From assembly GCA_023422775.1 (NCBI GenBank), contig JAFAGM010000042.1, forward strand, positions 1 through 64,000: DNA of 64,000 bases, written 5' to 3'. Below are positions 1 through 6,698 of this stretch, in pieces. The translations under genes and the position numbers were made by a program. The notes under the pieces are model-generated. The model was not told the origin of the DNA and did not search any database. It saw only the letters and a list, made by a program, of their open reading frames with translations. Origin of the DNA: Pseudomonadota bacterium. Its GTDB lineage: Bacteria > Pseudomonadota > Alphaproteobacteria > Rhizobiales > Xanthobacteraceae. Numbering within the stretch: position 1 is the stretch's first letter; every line of letters starts with the position of its first letter.

Positions 1-914
1 GGATTGGGCTGTCTGACCTGCGGGCTTTCGGAAATCGTTACGGTGAGGTTGCCTTGCGCCACCGCCACGGTTGCGACGCGGACGTCGCGGCCCATCACGA
101 TGATGCCGGATCGTTCGTCGATGATGATCTTGGCGGCGAGATCCGGCTCGACCTGCAACTGCTCGATCTCGGTCAGGAAGGCGACGACGTTGCCCTTGAA
201 TTCGGCCGGGACCGAGAGCTGCACCGTGGAAGGATCGATCGGCTCGGCGGTCTTGACGCCCAGGAAATCGTTGACGGCCGCCGCAATGCGCTTGGCGGTG
301 GTGAAATCGGCGTTGCGCAGCGCCAGCCGGACATTGGGCAGGCGGTTGAGCGCGAATTCGATCTCGCGCTCGATGATGGCGCCGTTGGGGATCCGGCCGT
401 TGGTCGGAACGCCGCGCGTGACGCTGGCGGCGGCGCCTTCGGCGGCGAATCCCGCGATTGCAAGCGAGCCCTGGGCTACCGCATAGACGTTGCCGTCGGC
501 GCCGAGCAGAGGGGTGACGAGGAGGGTGCCGCCCTGCAGGTTCTTGGCATCGCCGAGCGCGGAAACGGTGACGTCCATCCGCGTCCCTTGAGTCCCGAAG
601 GCCGGCAGATTGCCGGTGACCATCACGGCGGCGACGTTGCCGGTGCGGATGGTGGCGCCGCGGATGTTGACGCCCATGCGCTCAAGCATCGCCTGCAGCG
701 ATTGCTTGGTGAAGGGGATGTTGTTCAGCGTGTCGCCGGTGCCGTTGAGGCCGACGACGAGGCCGTAACCGATCAACTGATTCTGCCGCACGCCTTCGAT
801 ATTGGCGAGATCCTTGATCCGCGAGGTCGCGCCTGCGGACGAGGGCGATAGCGCCAGCGCCAATAGCGCGGCGCAGGCCACCCAAATTGCTTTTGCCGAA
901 CGGATGCCGGGCAT
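1..914 (-). CDS. flgI: FlgI, flagellar P-ring protein (C-terminus beyond left edge)
   Basis: FlgI forms the periplasmic P ring around the flagellar rod. The 304 residues present start with a Sec signal peptide (basic MPGIRSAK, a hydrophobic stretch, cleavage likely after SSAGA). They continue with the FlgI hallmarks SRIKDLANIEGVRQNQLIGYGLVV (split: SRIKDL, then GYGLVVGLNGTGD) and FTKQSLQAMLERMGVN. The family is about 370 residues, so only the last part is missing. The start ATG has a GAGGGG Shine-Dalgarno-like sequence. It is divergent from fliX, as in other alphaproteobacteria, and a sigma-54-like promoter lies 70-86 bases upstream. Family assignment is secure. Confidence 0.97.
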   Translation of the reverse strand, partial: MPGIRSAKAIWVACAALLALALSPSSAGATSRIKDLANIEGVRQNQLIGYGLVVGLNGTGDTLNNIPFTKQSLQAMLERMGVNIRGATIRTGNVAAVMVTGNLPAFGTQGTRMDVTVSALGDAKNLQGGTLLVTPLLGADGNVYAVAQGSLAIAGFAAEGAAASVTRGVPTNGRIPNGAIIEREIEFALNRLPNVRLALRNADFTTAKRIAAAVNDFLGVKTAEPIDPSTVQLSVPAEFKGNVVAFLTEIEQLQVEPDLAAKIIIDERSGIIVMGRDVRVATVAVAQGNLTVTISESPQVRQPN

Positions 915-984
915 CCTGTGCTCCCCTCGCGGTCATCAACCGGACCGTTGCGCCACTCCCATGACGATGGTCCGCAATTAACTA

Positions 985-1000
985 TGCGAGCCGCGTGCCA
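985..1000 (-). promoter_or_regulatory. Sigma-54-like promoter of flgI
   Basis: On the minus strand this reads TGGCACGCGGCTCGCA. It matches the -24/-12 consensus TGGCACG-N4-TTGCW at every defined position except one (TCGC for TTGC), with correct GG-to-GC spacing. It would give a leader of about 60 bases for flgI. Sigma-54 control of late flagellar genes is established in Caulobacter; its use here is inferred. Confidence 0.65.
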
Positions 1001-1116
1001 TGTCGTTTCTCCGGATCAATGCCTTGATCTTGCTTGGCATTCCCTGGGGCGGCGCGTCGTAGCGGCTTCACCACGATGGGCGAAACTGCCGTAGGGCGGC
1101 AGATTTTGCCGGGTCG

Positions 1117-1131
1117 TTTACTTGCCGTTAA
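1117..1131. promoter_or_regulatory. Imperfect CtrA box upstream of fliX
   Basis: TTTA-CTTGCCG-TTAA differs by one base from the CtrA consensus TTAA-N7-TTAA and continues with CC, as many CtrA sites do. It lies 48 bases upstream of the fliX start. CtrA control of class II flagellar genes is known in Caulobacter; here it is an inference from the motif. Confidence 0.4.
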
Positions 1132-1178
1132 CCATAGTGAGGCGAAGGTTCCTGCATTCTAGCGGTGGGATCACCACG

Positions 1179-1592
1179 ATGCGCATCTACGGACCAAACG
1201 GCACCACGCCTGGATCGCCCGCAAGCCACACGCGGCGAACCAGTTCGACCGGCTTCTCGTTGCCGGAGACGCCGGCCACGCCCGAGGAGCCGCGTTCCGC
1301 CACAGCGCCGAAGGCCGCCGGCAACATCGATGCGCTGCTGGCCATGCAGGGTGTCGAGGATCCGACCGAGCGCCGCAAGCGTTCGGTCGCGCGGGGCAGG
1401 GGCGCACTCGACGTGCTCGACGAACTCAAGATCGGGCTGCTCTCCGGCAACCTCGATGCTTCCACGGTGAACCGGCTGCGCGACGCCGCAGCCAACCTGA
1501 AATCTTCCTCCGGCGATCCGGGCCTCGATTCCGTGCTGTCGGAAATCGAACTCCGTGTCGAAGTCGAACTCGCCAAGGCCGGGCAGGTCTAG
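1179..1592 (+). CDS. fliX: FliX, class II flagellar assembly regulator
   Basis: FliX couples completion of the early flagellar structure to sigma-54/FlbD-driven late gene expression in alphaproteobacteria. The 137-residue product starts MRIYGPNGT, has a proline/threonine-rich variable N-terminal third, then the conserved C-terminal part with IDALLAMQGVEDPTERRKR, DVLDELKIGLLSGNLD and a terminal ELRVEVELAKAG. An in-frame ATG 57 bases upstream is possible, but MRIYGPNG is the family's usual start. It is transcribed divergently from flgI. Identification rests on the C-terminal motif and the location. Confidence 0.9.
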   Translation: MRIYGPNGTTPGSPASHTRRTSSTGFSLPETPATPEEPRSATAPKAAGNIDALLAMQGVEDPTERRKRSVARGRGALDVLDELKIGLLSGNLDASTVNRLRDAAANLKSSSGDPGLDSVLSEIELRVEVELAKAGQV

Positions 1593-1604
1593 CTCCTGTT
1601 GTCG

Positions 1605-1915
1605 TTGCCCGGCTTGACGCGGGGCGGCGTCCGCCTGGTGACCACCCCGGTTCTCCAGTGGTATACAAGGCGGAAGTCGAGAAATAGGCTGCATTCTTCG
1701 ACCTGCCTGGAGCCGAAAAGGACTTGAACTGGACCTTTCTGTCGCCCTCGCTGTTCACGGCCGGTGAGCGGACCGGCCGGTTCCGGTTTGGAACCGCCCA
1801 GCTTTTGACCGCAGCCGACGGCAAAAGCTGGATTTCATACAAGGATTTCGCAGTTGCACTCGCCGACGAAACCGAGCGTCCGGCTCATATGCGCAGGCGC
1901 TTCACCGTCGGCTAC
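1605..1915 (+). pseudogene. 3' remnant of an NAD(P)H-binding (NmrA/atypical SDR) oxidoreductase
   Basis: Two frames together spell the C-terminal third of this family. One frame gives GGVRLVTTP (family: GVRLVDTP). A frameshift near 1655 leads into YKAEVEK, then an in-frame TAG at 1685-1687. It continues DLNWTFLSPSLFTAGERTGRFR, then FGTAQLLTAADGKSWISYKDFAVA and ERPAHMRRRFTVGY, where homologues normally end. Here the expected terminal stop is replaced and reading continues. No start codon or Rossmann N-terminus remains. Family recognition is from memory of the conserved C-terminus. Confidence 0.6.
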
Positions 1916-2072
1916 CAGACCGGCCGGCGCCCGATAACTTTGCCTGCGCAAGGCCTTGGGGGCGGTGTTCCCAATGGGATAGACGATATTGTCTGTCACA
2001 ACCCTCCGCTATATAAGGCCCGCGCGGACGGACCCTTTTCCGCCCCGCCTTGCACGCGAAGATGGGCTGACC

Positions 2073-2483
2073 TTGGAAAAGTTGAAGAATTATCGACCCT
2101 CCGAAAAAGAGCCTTTCATGAACGACCGCCAGCGCGACTATTTTCGCGCCAAGCTGTTGGCGTGGAAGGACGAGATCCTGAGGGAATCGAAGATCACCCT
2201 GCAGACCCTCCAGGAGGAGAACGTCAATCATCCCGATCTGGCTGATCGCGCCTCTTCCGAAACCGATCGCGCCATCGAGCTGCGCGCCCGCGACCGCCAG
2301 CGCAAGCTGATCTCCAAGATCGACGCCGCGCTGCAACGCATCGAGGACAACACCTACGGCTATTGCGAGGAGACCGGCGAGCCGATCTCTTTGAAGCGGC
2401 TGGAGGCGCGTCCGATTGCCACGCTGTCGGTGGAAGCGCAGGAACGTCACGAGAAGCGCGAAAAGGTCTATAGGGACGAGTAG
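2073..2483 (+). CDS. dksA: DksA-type RNA polymerase-binding transcription factor
   Basis: DksA enters the RNA polymerase secondary channel and potentiates ppGpp control of transcription. The 136-residue product (TTG start, MEKLKNYRPSEKEPFMN) has the coiled coil at about residues 17-90. At its tip is the functional D-x-x-D-x-A motif (D55, D58, A60), followed by the C-terminal globular region GYCEETGEPISLKRL and the closing helix LSVEAQERHEK. Only one of the four zinc cysteines (C98) is present, as in other rhizobial DksA proteins. Alternative starts are ATG 2118 and ATG 1989; the TTG was chosen because KNYRPSEKEPFMN is conserved in relatives. Confidence 0.9.
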   Translation: MEKLKNYRPSEKEPFMNDRQRDYFRAKLLAWKDEILRESKITLQTLQEENVNHPDLADRASSETDRAIELRARDRQRKLISKIDAALQRIEDNTYGYCEETGEPISLKRLEARPIATLSVEAQERHEKREKVYRDE

Positions 2484-2498
2484 AGTTGTTTGGAGCGC

Positions 2499-2529
2499 CT
2501 GACCGCGGCGCGCGGTCAGCGCTGCCTTT
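2499..2529 (+). terminator. Probable intrinsic terminator of dksA
   Basis: CTGACCGCG, a 3-base loop and CGCGGTCAG form a perfect 9-bp stem, followed by CGCTGCC and a TTTT run. It lies 16 bases after the dksA stop. Confidence 0.5.
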
Positions 2530-2552
2530 TGCAGATATGAAAGCCGCCGGCG

Positions 2553-3341
2553 ATGGACAAAATTCTCGCGGCCGCCCAGACCATCGCCACCGCGCGGCGT
2601 AATCGTACGCCGCTTTCCTCGCTGCCGCCGGAACTTGCGCCTGACGACGAGGCGGAAGGTTATCGTATTCAACGCGCGGTCCACGATCTTGTGCTGCCGA
2701 ACTCCGGCAGCCTGGTCGGGTACAAGATCGGCTGCACCAGTCCGGTCATGCAGCAATACCTCGATATCCCTCATCCCTGCGGCGGCGGCGTGTTCGAAAA
2801 GGGCGTGCATGAGAGCGGAGCGAAACTGCGCTTCGGCGATTACGTCCGCGTCGGCGTCGAATGCGAAATCGCGGTGCGGCTGGCGCGCAACCTGGCGCCG
2901 AGCGAGGAGCCGTTCACGGCAGAATGGGTGATGGAGGCGATCGAGGCTTACTTCCCGGCGATCGAGATCGTCGACGACCGCTACGTCAAATGGGAAACGA
3001 TGGGGGCGCCGATGCTCATCGCCGATGACTTCTTCGCCGCCGGCTGCGTGCTCGGCAAACCCGTGACGCGCACCAAGGCGCCCGACCTGCTCAAGGTTTC
3101 CGGCCGCGCGCTCATCAACGGCGACGAAGCCGGCCGCGGCACCGGCGCCGATGTGCTCGGCCATCCGCACAACGCGCTGGCGTGGCTCGCCAATCATCTC
3201 GCCGAGGAGGGCAAGGGCCTGCATGCCGGACAGATCGTGCTGACGGGGAGTCTGGTGAAAACCGTGTGGCTCAATGCCGGCGACAGGGTGAGGATGGAAC
3301 TTGACGGGCTCGGCTTCGTGACGGCCGACTTTCGGAACTGA
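2553..3341 (+). CDS. 2-keto-4-pentenoate hydratase (MhpD/FAH-related)
   Basis: This enzyme class hydrates 2-hydroxypenta-2,4-dienoate to 4-hydroxy-2-oxovalerate in meta-cleavage pathways; relatives act as decarboxylases or on other 2-keto acids. The 262-residue length is typical. Recognisable segments are GYRIQRAVHD, LVGYKIGCTSPVMQ, the metal-ligand region VECEIAVRLARNL, FPAIEIVDDRY and the C-terminal GQIVLTGSLVKTVWLNAGD. A DehI-like gene follows after 9 bases, so the two are probably co-transcribed. No ring-cleavage dioxygenase or aldolase lies nearby, so the substrate is unknown. Confidence 0.85.
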   Translation: MDKILAAAQTIATARRNRTPLSSLPPELAPDDEAEGYRIQRAVHDLVLPNSGSLVGYKIGCTSPVMQQYLDIPHPCGGGVFEKGVHESGAKLRFGDYVRVGVECEIAVRLARNLAPSEEPFTAEWVMEAIEAYFPAIEIVDDRYVKWETMGAPMLIADDFFAAGCVLGKPVTRTKAPDLLKVSGRALINGDEAGRGTGADVLGHPHNALAWLANHLAEEGKGLHAGQIVLTGSLVKTVWLNAGDRVRMELDGLGFVTADFRN

Positions 3342-3350
3342 GCGAGCCCG

Positions 3351-4163
3351 ATGGCAGAGAGCGTTCCGTCGATTCTCGAATCCGATGCCAAAGGCGAGAT
3401 CGCCGGCATCTTTGCCGACATTCGCAAGGTTCTCGGCACCAGCGTCGTCAACCTGATCTGGCGCAACCTCGCCACCATGCCGGGCGCGCTGGAATGGACG
3501 TGGTCGACGGTGCGTCCGCTCTATCTCGGCGATGCGCCGCTGCATGCCGAGGCGGTGAGGGCAACGATCGCGCTGCCGGAGTGGCCTGCCTTTTCCGCCG
3601 ATACCTTGCTCGCCGCCGGTGTCGACGAGACCGAACAGGCGCTGATTCGCGACGTGCTCGACAGCTATCAGTACACCAACGCGCTCGCGCTGGTGGTTTT
3701 GTCAGCGCTGCTGGCGCATTACGACCCACGGTCGGCCGATACCGTCGCGCGGGCCGGTGCCGCGCCGAAGCCATCGGGCGCGAGAATCCCGGAGTTGCCG
3801 CCGATGGAGGCCCTCGATCCCGAGGTCGCGGCACTGGTCGGGGAATTGAACACTTTCGGCGAGGACACCGAGCCGCAACTGATTGCGAGCATGTACCGGC
3901 ACCTCGCATACTGGCCTTCCTATCTGGCGCTGGTGCGCACCATGCTGGCGCCGTTGCAGGAGCAGGGGCGGCTCGATGCGCTCACCCGATCCACCCGCGC
4001 GCTCGGGCATGCCCATGGTGCCGTGCTGGCGCGGCAGCTCAAACCGCGAGCGCCGCCGCCGACGCTGCAATCGGCGCTCGCTTCATGCCGTCTGTTCGTT
4101 GAACACCCGATCGCGCGCATGACCGGAATCTGTGCGTTGATCCGGCGGGCGACCGGCCGGTGA
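3351..4163 (+). CDS. DehI-like (group I 2-haloacid dehalogenase fold) protein
   Basis: The product has 270 residues and the two-repeat architecture of Pseudomonas DehI. Repeat 1 is around GEIAGIFADIRKVLG...NLATMPGALEW and repeat 2 around LVGELNTFGED...MYRHLAYWPSYLALV. The paired LAxxPG and LAYWP motifs mark the repeats. DehI hydrolyses D- and L-2-haloacids using an aspartate just before the second LAxWP motif. In my alignment by eye that position (SMYRHLAYWP) is methionine, so haloacid activity is doubtful. It shares an operon with the upstream hydratase. Many genomes carry such DehI-like proteins with no assigned substrate. Confidence 0.7.
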   Translation: MAESVPSILESDAKGEIAGIFADIRKVLGTSVVNLIWRNLATMPGALEWTWSTVRPLYLGDAPLHAEAVRATIALPEWPAFSADTLLAAGVDETEQALIRDVLDSYQYTNALALVVLSALLAHYDPRSADTVARAGAAPKPSGARIPELPPMEALDPEVAALVGELNTFGEDTEPQLIASMYRHLAYWPSYLALVRTMLAPLQEQGRLDALTRSTRALGHAHGAVLARQLKPRAPPPTLQSALASCRLFVEHPIARMTGICALIRRATGR

Positions 4164-4193
4164 CCGCGGTGGTCGACCGGGCGGTGACCGGGG

Positions 4194-4454
4194 TCAGATC
4201 GCGCGGCGTCGGCCGGCCACCAGCCCGTAGACGAACAGCACGATAACGGCGCCCACAATGGCGCCAATGAAGCCCGCCCCTTCTCCCGGACCATACCATC
4301 CGAGCGCCTGGCCAAGGTAGCTCGCCACGAAGGCGCCGACGATTCCCAGAATGGTGGTGAGAATGAAGCCCGACGGCTCGTTGTCGCCGGGCATGATGAA
4401 CTTCGCAACCACGCCTGCAAGGAATCCGATGATGATCGTCCAGATGATGCTCAT
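4194..4454 (-). CDS. GlsB/YeaQ/YmgE family stress-response membrane protein
   Basis: An 86-residue integral membrane protein of the transglycosylase-associated family. It has three hydrophobic helices (SIIWTIIIGFLAGVVA, ILTTILGIVGAFVASYLG, GFIGAIVGAVIVLFVYGLV) with the typical MPGDNEPSG loop between the first two. The family is small, widespread and often stress-induced; its biochemical role is unknown. AAGGA lies 12 bases ahead of the ATG. It follows the YidB-like gene after 39 bases on the same strand, so they may be co-transcribed. Confidence 0.9.
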   Translation of the reverse strand: MSIIWTIIIGFLAGVVAKFIMPGDNEPSGFILTTILGIVGAFVASYLGQALGWYGPGEGAGFIGAIVGAVIVLFVYGLVAGRRRAI

Positions 4455-4493
4455 AGCGATATATCCTTCTGATGAAACTTGACAATCCTCCGC

Positions 4494-4949
4494 TCATGCG
4501 GCGGGCAAGCTGCCTTCGGGGGTGTATTTGTCGACCGCCGACGGAAGCTCGCGCGACAGTCTGGCGAGAAGCTCCTCCTGCGATAGCCCGGTCTGCTGTT
4601 CGAGCTGCGCCAGCACGTCGGCGCCGATTGCCTGCTTGAGCTGCGGCGGCGAGACCTCCTTGTTGGGACCCTGTTTGATCCAGGATTCGGCCGTTTCGCC
4701 TTCACCGCTCTCCTTGAACTTGTCCAGCAACTCGCCAAGGCCACCGCTGAGCAGGCCGCCTGCGCCGGCGCCGCCCAGCATCCCGCCGAGATTGCCGAGC
4801 ATCCCGCTCAGCGGGTCACCGGTGCCTGGCTTCGACTGGTCGCCTCCCGCATTGCGAAGCATTTCTGCGATCTTGTCCCGGTTCTGATATCCGGCAATGG
4901 CAAGCAGGCCCAACAGGGCAGTCATCGATGGGAATCCGCGGCTGTTCAT
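4494..4949 (-). CDS. YidB/DUF937 family protein
   Basis: A 151-residue protein with an N-terminal hydrophobic segment (MTALLGLLAIAGY) and a glycine-rich central stretch (GMLGNLGGMLGGAGAGGLL). The C-terminal DUF937/YidB module includes WIKQGPNKEVSPPQLKQAIG and LSQEELLARLSRELPSAVD. The start ATG (4949) follows CAGGAGCG, a clear ribosome site; the reading frame is open further upstream but without support. YidB proteins are abundant, uncharacterised soluble or periplasmic proteins. The neighbour is the GlsB-like membrane protein. Confidence 0.88.
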   Translation of the reverse strand: MNSRGFPSMTALLGLLAIAGYQNRDKIAEMLRNAGGDQSKPGTGDPLSGMLGNLGGMLGGAGAGGLLSGGLGELLDKFKESGEGETAESWIKQGPNKEVSPPQLKQAIGADVLAQLEQQTGLSQEELLARLSRELPSAVDKYTPEGSLPAA

Positions 4950-5100
4950 GGGGCGCTCCTGTAAGGGTTGAGGCCCTCGGCAACGCCGAATCACGGGTTT
5001 CGGTTCCATCTCAATCGGAAGCTGCTGCGCCCGGGGCAACATCGAACGTCGGAGCACTTCTATTCATCCCGGTCCCCACACCGAGCTGATCGGAGGGCAT

Positions 5101-5472
5101 TCAACCGGCAGAGCACTTCAGTGTCGCGTTGTCCCAGAACGACCGGATCGCAGCGAAAGGCACGGTGAGACGTTCCGGGTGGGTCGCGGGCCACATGATG
5201 ACCTCGAAGCGGTCGTCCCTCACGATCAGTTGCCGGAACTCGTTCTGCAGAATGATCGTCATCGCGTCGGGATATTTCAACTTGAGATTGTCCGAGATCT
5301 TCACGCCTTCGGCCCTGGTCTGGAAGGTGAGATTGACCGGCCGGTTCTCTGCGACGCGCCGCAGGGTTTCGGCGATGTTGTTACGTGACGCCGCTGTACT
5401 GCACGGCTCGGCGGCCGCGGGCTCGGCGGCCGCGATCGCCGCCAGCAGGGAAAGCAGCATGCGGATTTTCAT
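5101..5472 (-). CDS. Exported SspB-like protein
   Basis: The first 21 residues (MKIRMLLSLLAAIAAAEPAAA) look like a Sec signal peptide with an AxA cleavage site. The remaining ~100 residues resemble the SspB core, the cytoplasmic ClpXP adaptor: VNLTFQTRAEGVKIS, LKLKYPDAMTIILQNEF, DRFEVIMW and PERLTVPFAAIRSFWD. All have close counterparts in alphaproteobacterial SspB. Two cysteines flank the domain (PCSTAA near the mature N-terminus, LKCSAG at the C-terminus) and could form a disulphide after export. The domain call is by eye; function outside the cytoplasm is unknown. Confidence 0.65.
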   Translation of the reverse strand: MKIRMLLSLLAAIAAAEPAAAEPCSTAASRNNIAETLRRVAENRPVNLTFQTRAEGVKISDNLKLKYPDAMTIILQNEFRQLIVRDDRFEVIMWPATHPERLTVPFAAIRSFWDNATLKCSAG

Positions 5473-6438
5473 GTGATGCCTGAATTGAGTTTGTTTCGTT
5501 CTGTCGGTGTGGCGTCAGTGGCGGGAGCGCGGGTGGAAGGCCTGGTCCTGGTTCGCGACGGACGGTTGGAGGCCTCCTGGTTCGCTGGTGGCGGTTGCCA
5601 TATTGTCATACCTACCCGCGGCTTGGTATCCAGTCACCTGCGGCCTATCGTTGCAATCGTAGACTAATGGTGAATACGGGATGATGAGGGTCTCGGCTTC
5701 GCAGGACTTTCGCAACGCAGTGGCGCCGAAACTTTAGCGAAAACTTGAGCGAAAACGGCGAGGGCGCGCGCGACGGCTGGACGTGGCTCCGCGATCTCGC
5801 GGCTCAAGAGCCCGAGAGTGTGCGCGGAAGCCTTGGTGCGAACGGGGGCGGCGAAGCTCGGGCGGAAGAACGACAAACCATCATTGGTGCCGGCCGCAGG
5901 CGTTGCCGCGGCGTGGGCGATCTGCGGTTCGACGAACGACGAGGAGGGGAACCGCAAGCAAATGCAGCTGCGCCCTCCAATCGCGAAGATGCTCACCCGG
6001 CAATCCAGCCGTCCTTGCGAAGCGCAACGGCAAAGGCTTTTCCTGCGCGCCGCTCCGCCCTGACGGATCGCGAGCGATCTCTCAAGGCTCGCTCGGCGGC
6101 CTTCCAATGAGCCCGTACCCTGTGAGTAGGCTGCAACGTCATGACAAAGGCGATCGCCTTGTTGCGATCTGCAATGCGGATACCCCCAGCAAAGTTTCTT
6201 ATTTCAAAATCGCCGAACGACAAGGTTGGTTCTTCGCAAAATAGTCCCCGTGATCGGGGACGGCCGTCACGGGGAGCAAGTAACGTCGCCTCTCTGCAGT
6301 CCGCGCGATGACCGGAATGGTCCCGCACTCTGCATCAATACTCTAGAAGAAATACTCCAGCCCGGGCTACGAGCTTTTTCTGGAATTTGCCGAAGAATGC
6401 TCGGCCACACCGGCGAACGTCGAAGCTCTCAACTGCGC
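5473..6438. other. Gene-poor stretch of about 1 kb
   Basis: No reading frame here shows a recognisable domain, a convincing ribosome site or the codon pattern of its neighbours. Open frames exist on both strands (for example 5664-6107 minus and 5783-6244 plus) but look like chance frames in GC-rich DNA. The stretch may be decayed accessory DNA. The base composition is somewhat lower in GC around 6120-6400 than in the flanking genes. Confidence 0.5.
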
Positions 6439-6521
6439 AAAAAAGACCCCGCACTGAAGCAGGCGGGGTGTTGAGAGTCTCCGAGTTCAATCGGATGCCT
6501 TCCCAGCGCAGGGAACCGGCA
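6439..6521 (-). ncRNA. Candidate small RNA of about 83 nt (three hairpins with intrinsic terminator)
   Basis: Read on the minus strand, three stem-loops follow in tandem. The first is ATGCC-gg-TTCCC, loop TGCGCT, GGGAA-GGCAT (6494-6521). The second is TCCGA, loop TTGAAC, TCGGA (6480-6495). The third is ACCCCGC, a 10-base loop, GCGGGGT followed by C and six T (6439-6469), a textbook intrinsic terminator. A promoter-like TTGACC-N16-TACGAT lies just upstream (6528-6555). No reading frame ends at the terminator. The RNA would be transcribed antisense to the region 178-260 bases ahead of the PQQ dehydrogenase start. I cannot assign it to a known family. Confidence 0.55.
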
Positions 6522-6527
6522 TGCGCG

Positions 6528-6555
6528 ATCGTATCGACGGGCCATGCAGGGTCAA
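6528..6555 (-). promoter_or_regulatory. Candidate housekeeping promoter of the small RNA
   Basis: On the minus strand TTGACC (6550-6555) and TACGAT (6528-6533) are separated by 16 bases and resemble -35 and -10 elements. Transcription would begin near 6521, exactly at the base of the first hairpin. Confidence 0.45.
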
Positions 6556-6698
6556 ACTGGAAATCTCACCAAATGTCGCGGGATTTTTTCCCGAACTGTT
6601 CGAGACAAATCGGAAAATCTGGGCGATCACGGTTGAAGTCGCTGCCACGCTCGCTTACCCTTGCAACAGATCCGCCAGAGATCACCGGGAGGAATGAG

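Noticed and set aside
1902..3545. 547-codon minus-strand frame
   Set aside because: It is opposite dksA and the hydratase, both unmistakable; no domain or start signal.
5664..6107. 147-codon minus-strand frame in the gene-poor region
   Set aside because: No ribosome site, no recognised sequence and unusual cysteine/serine-rich composition; probably chance.
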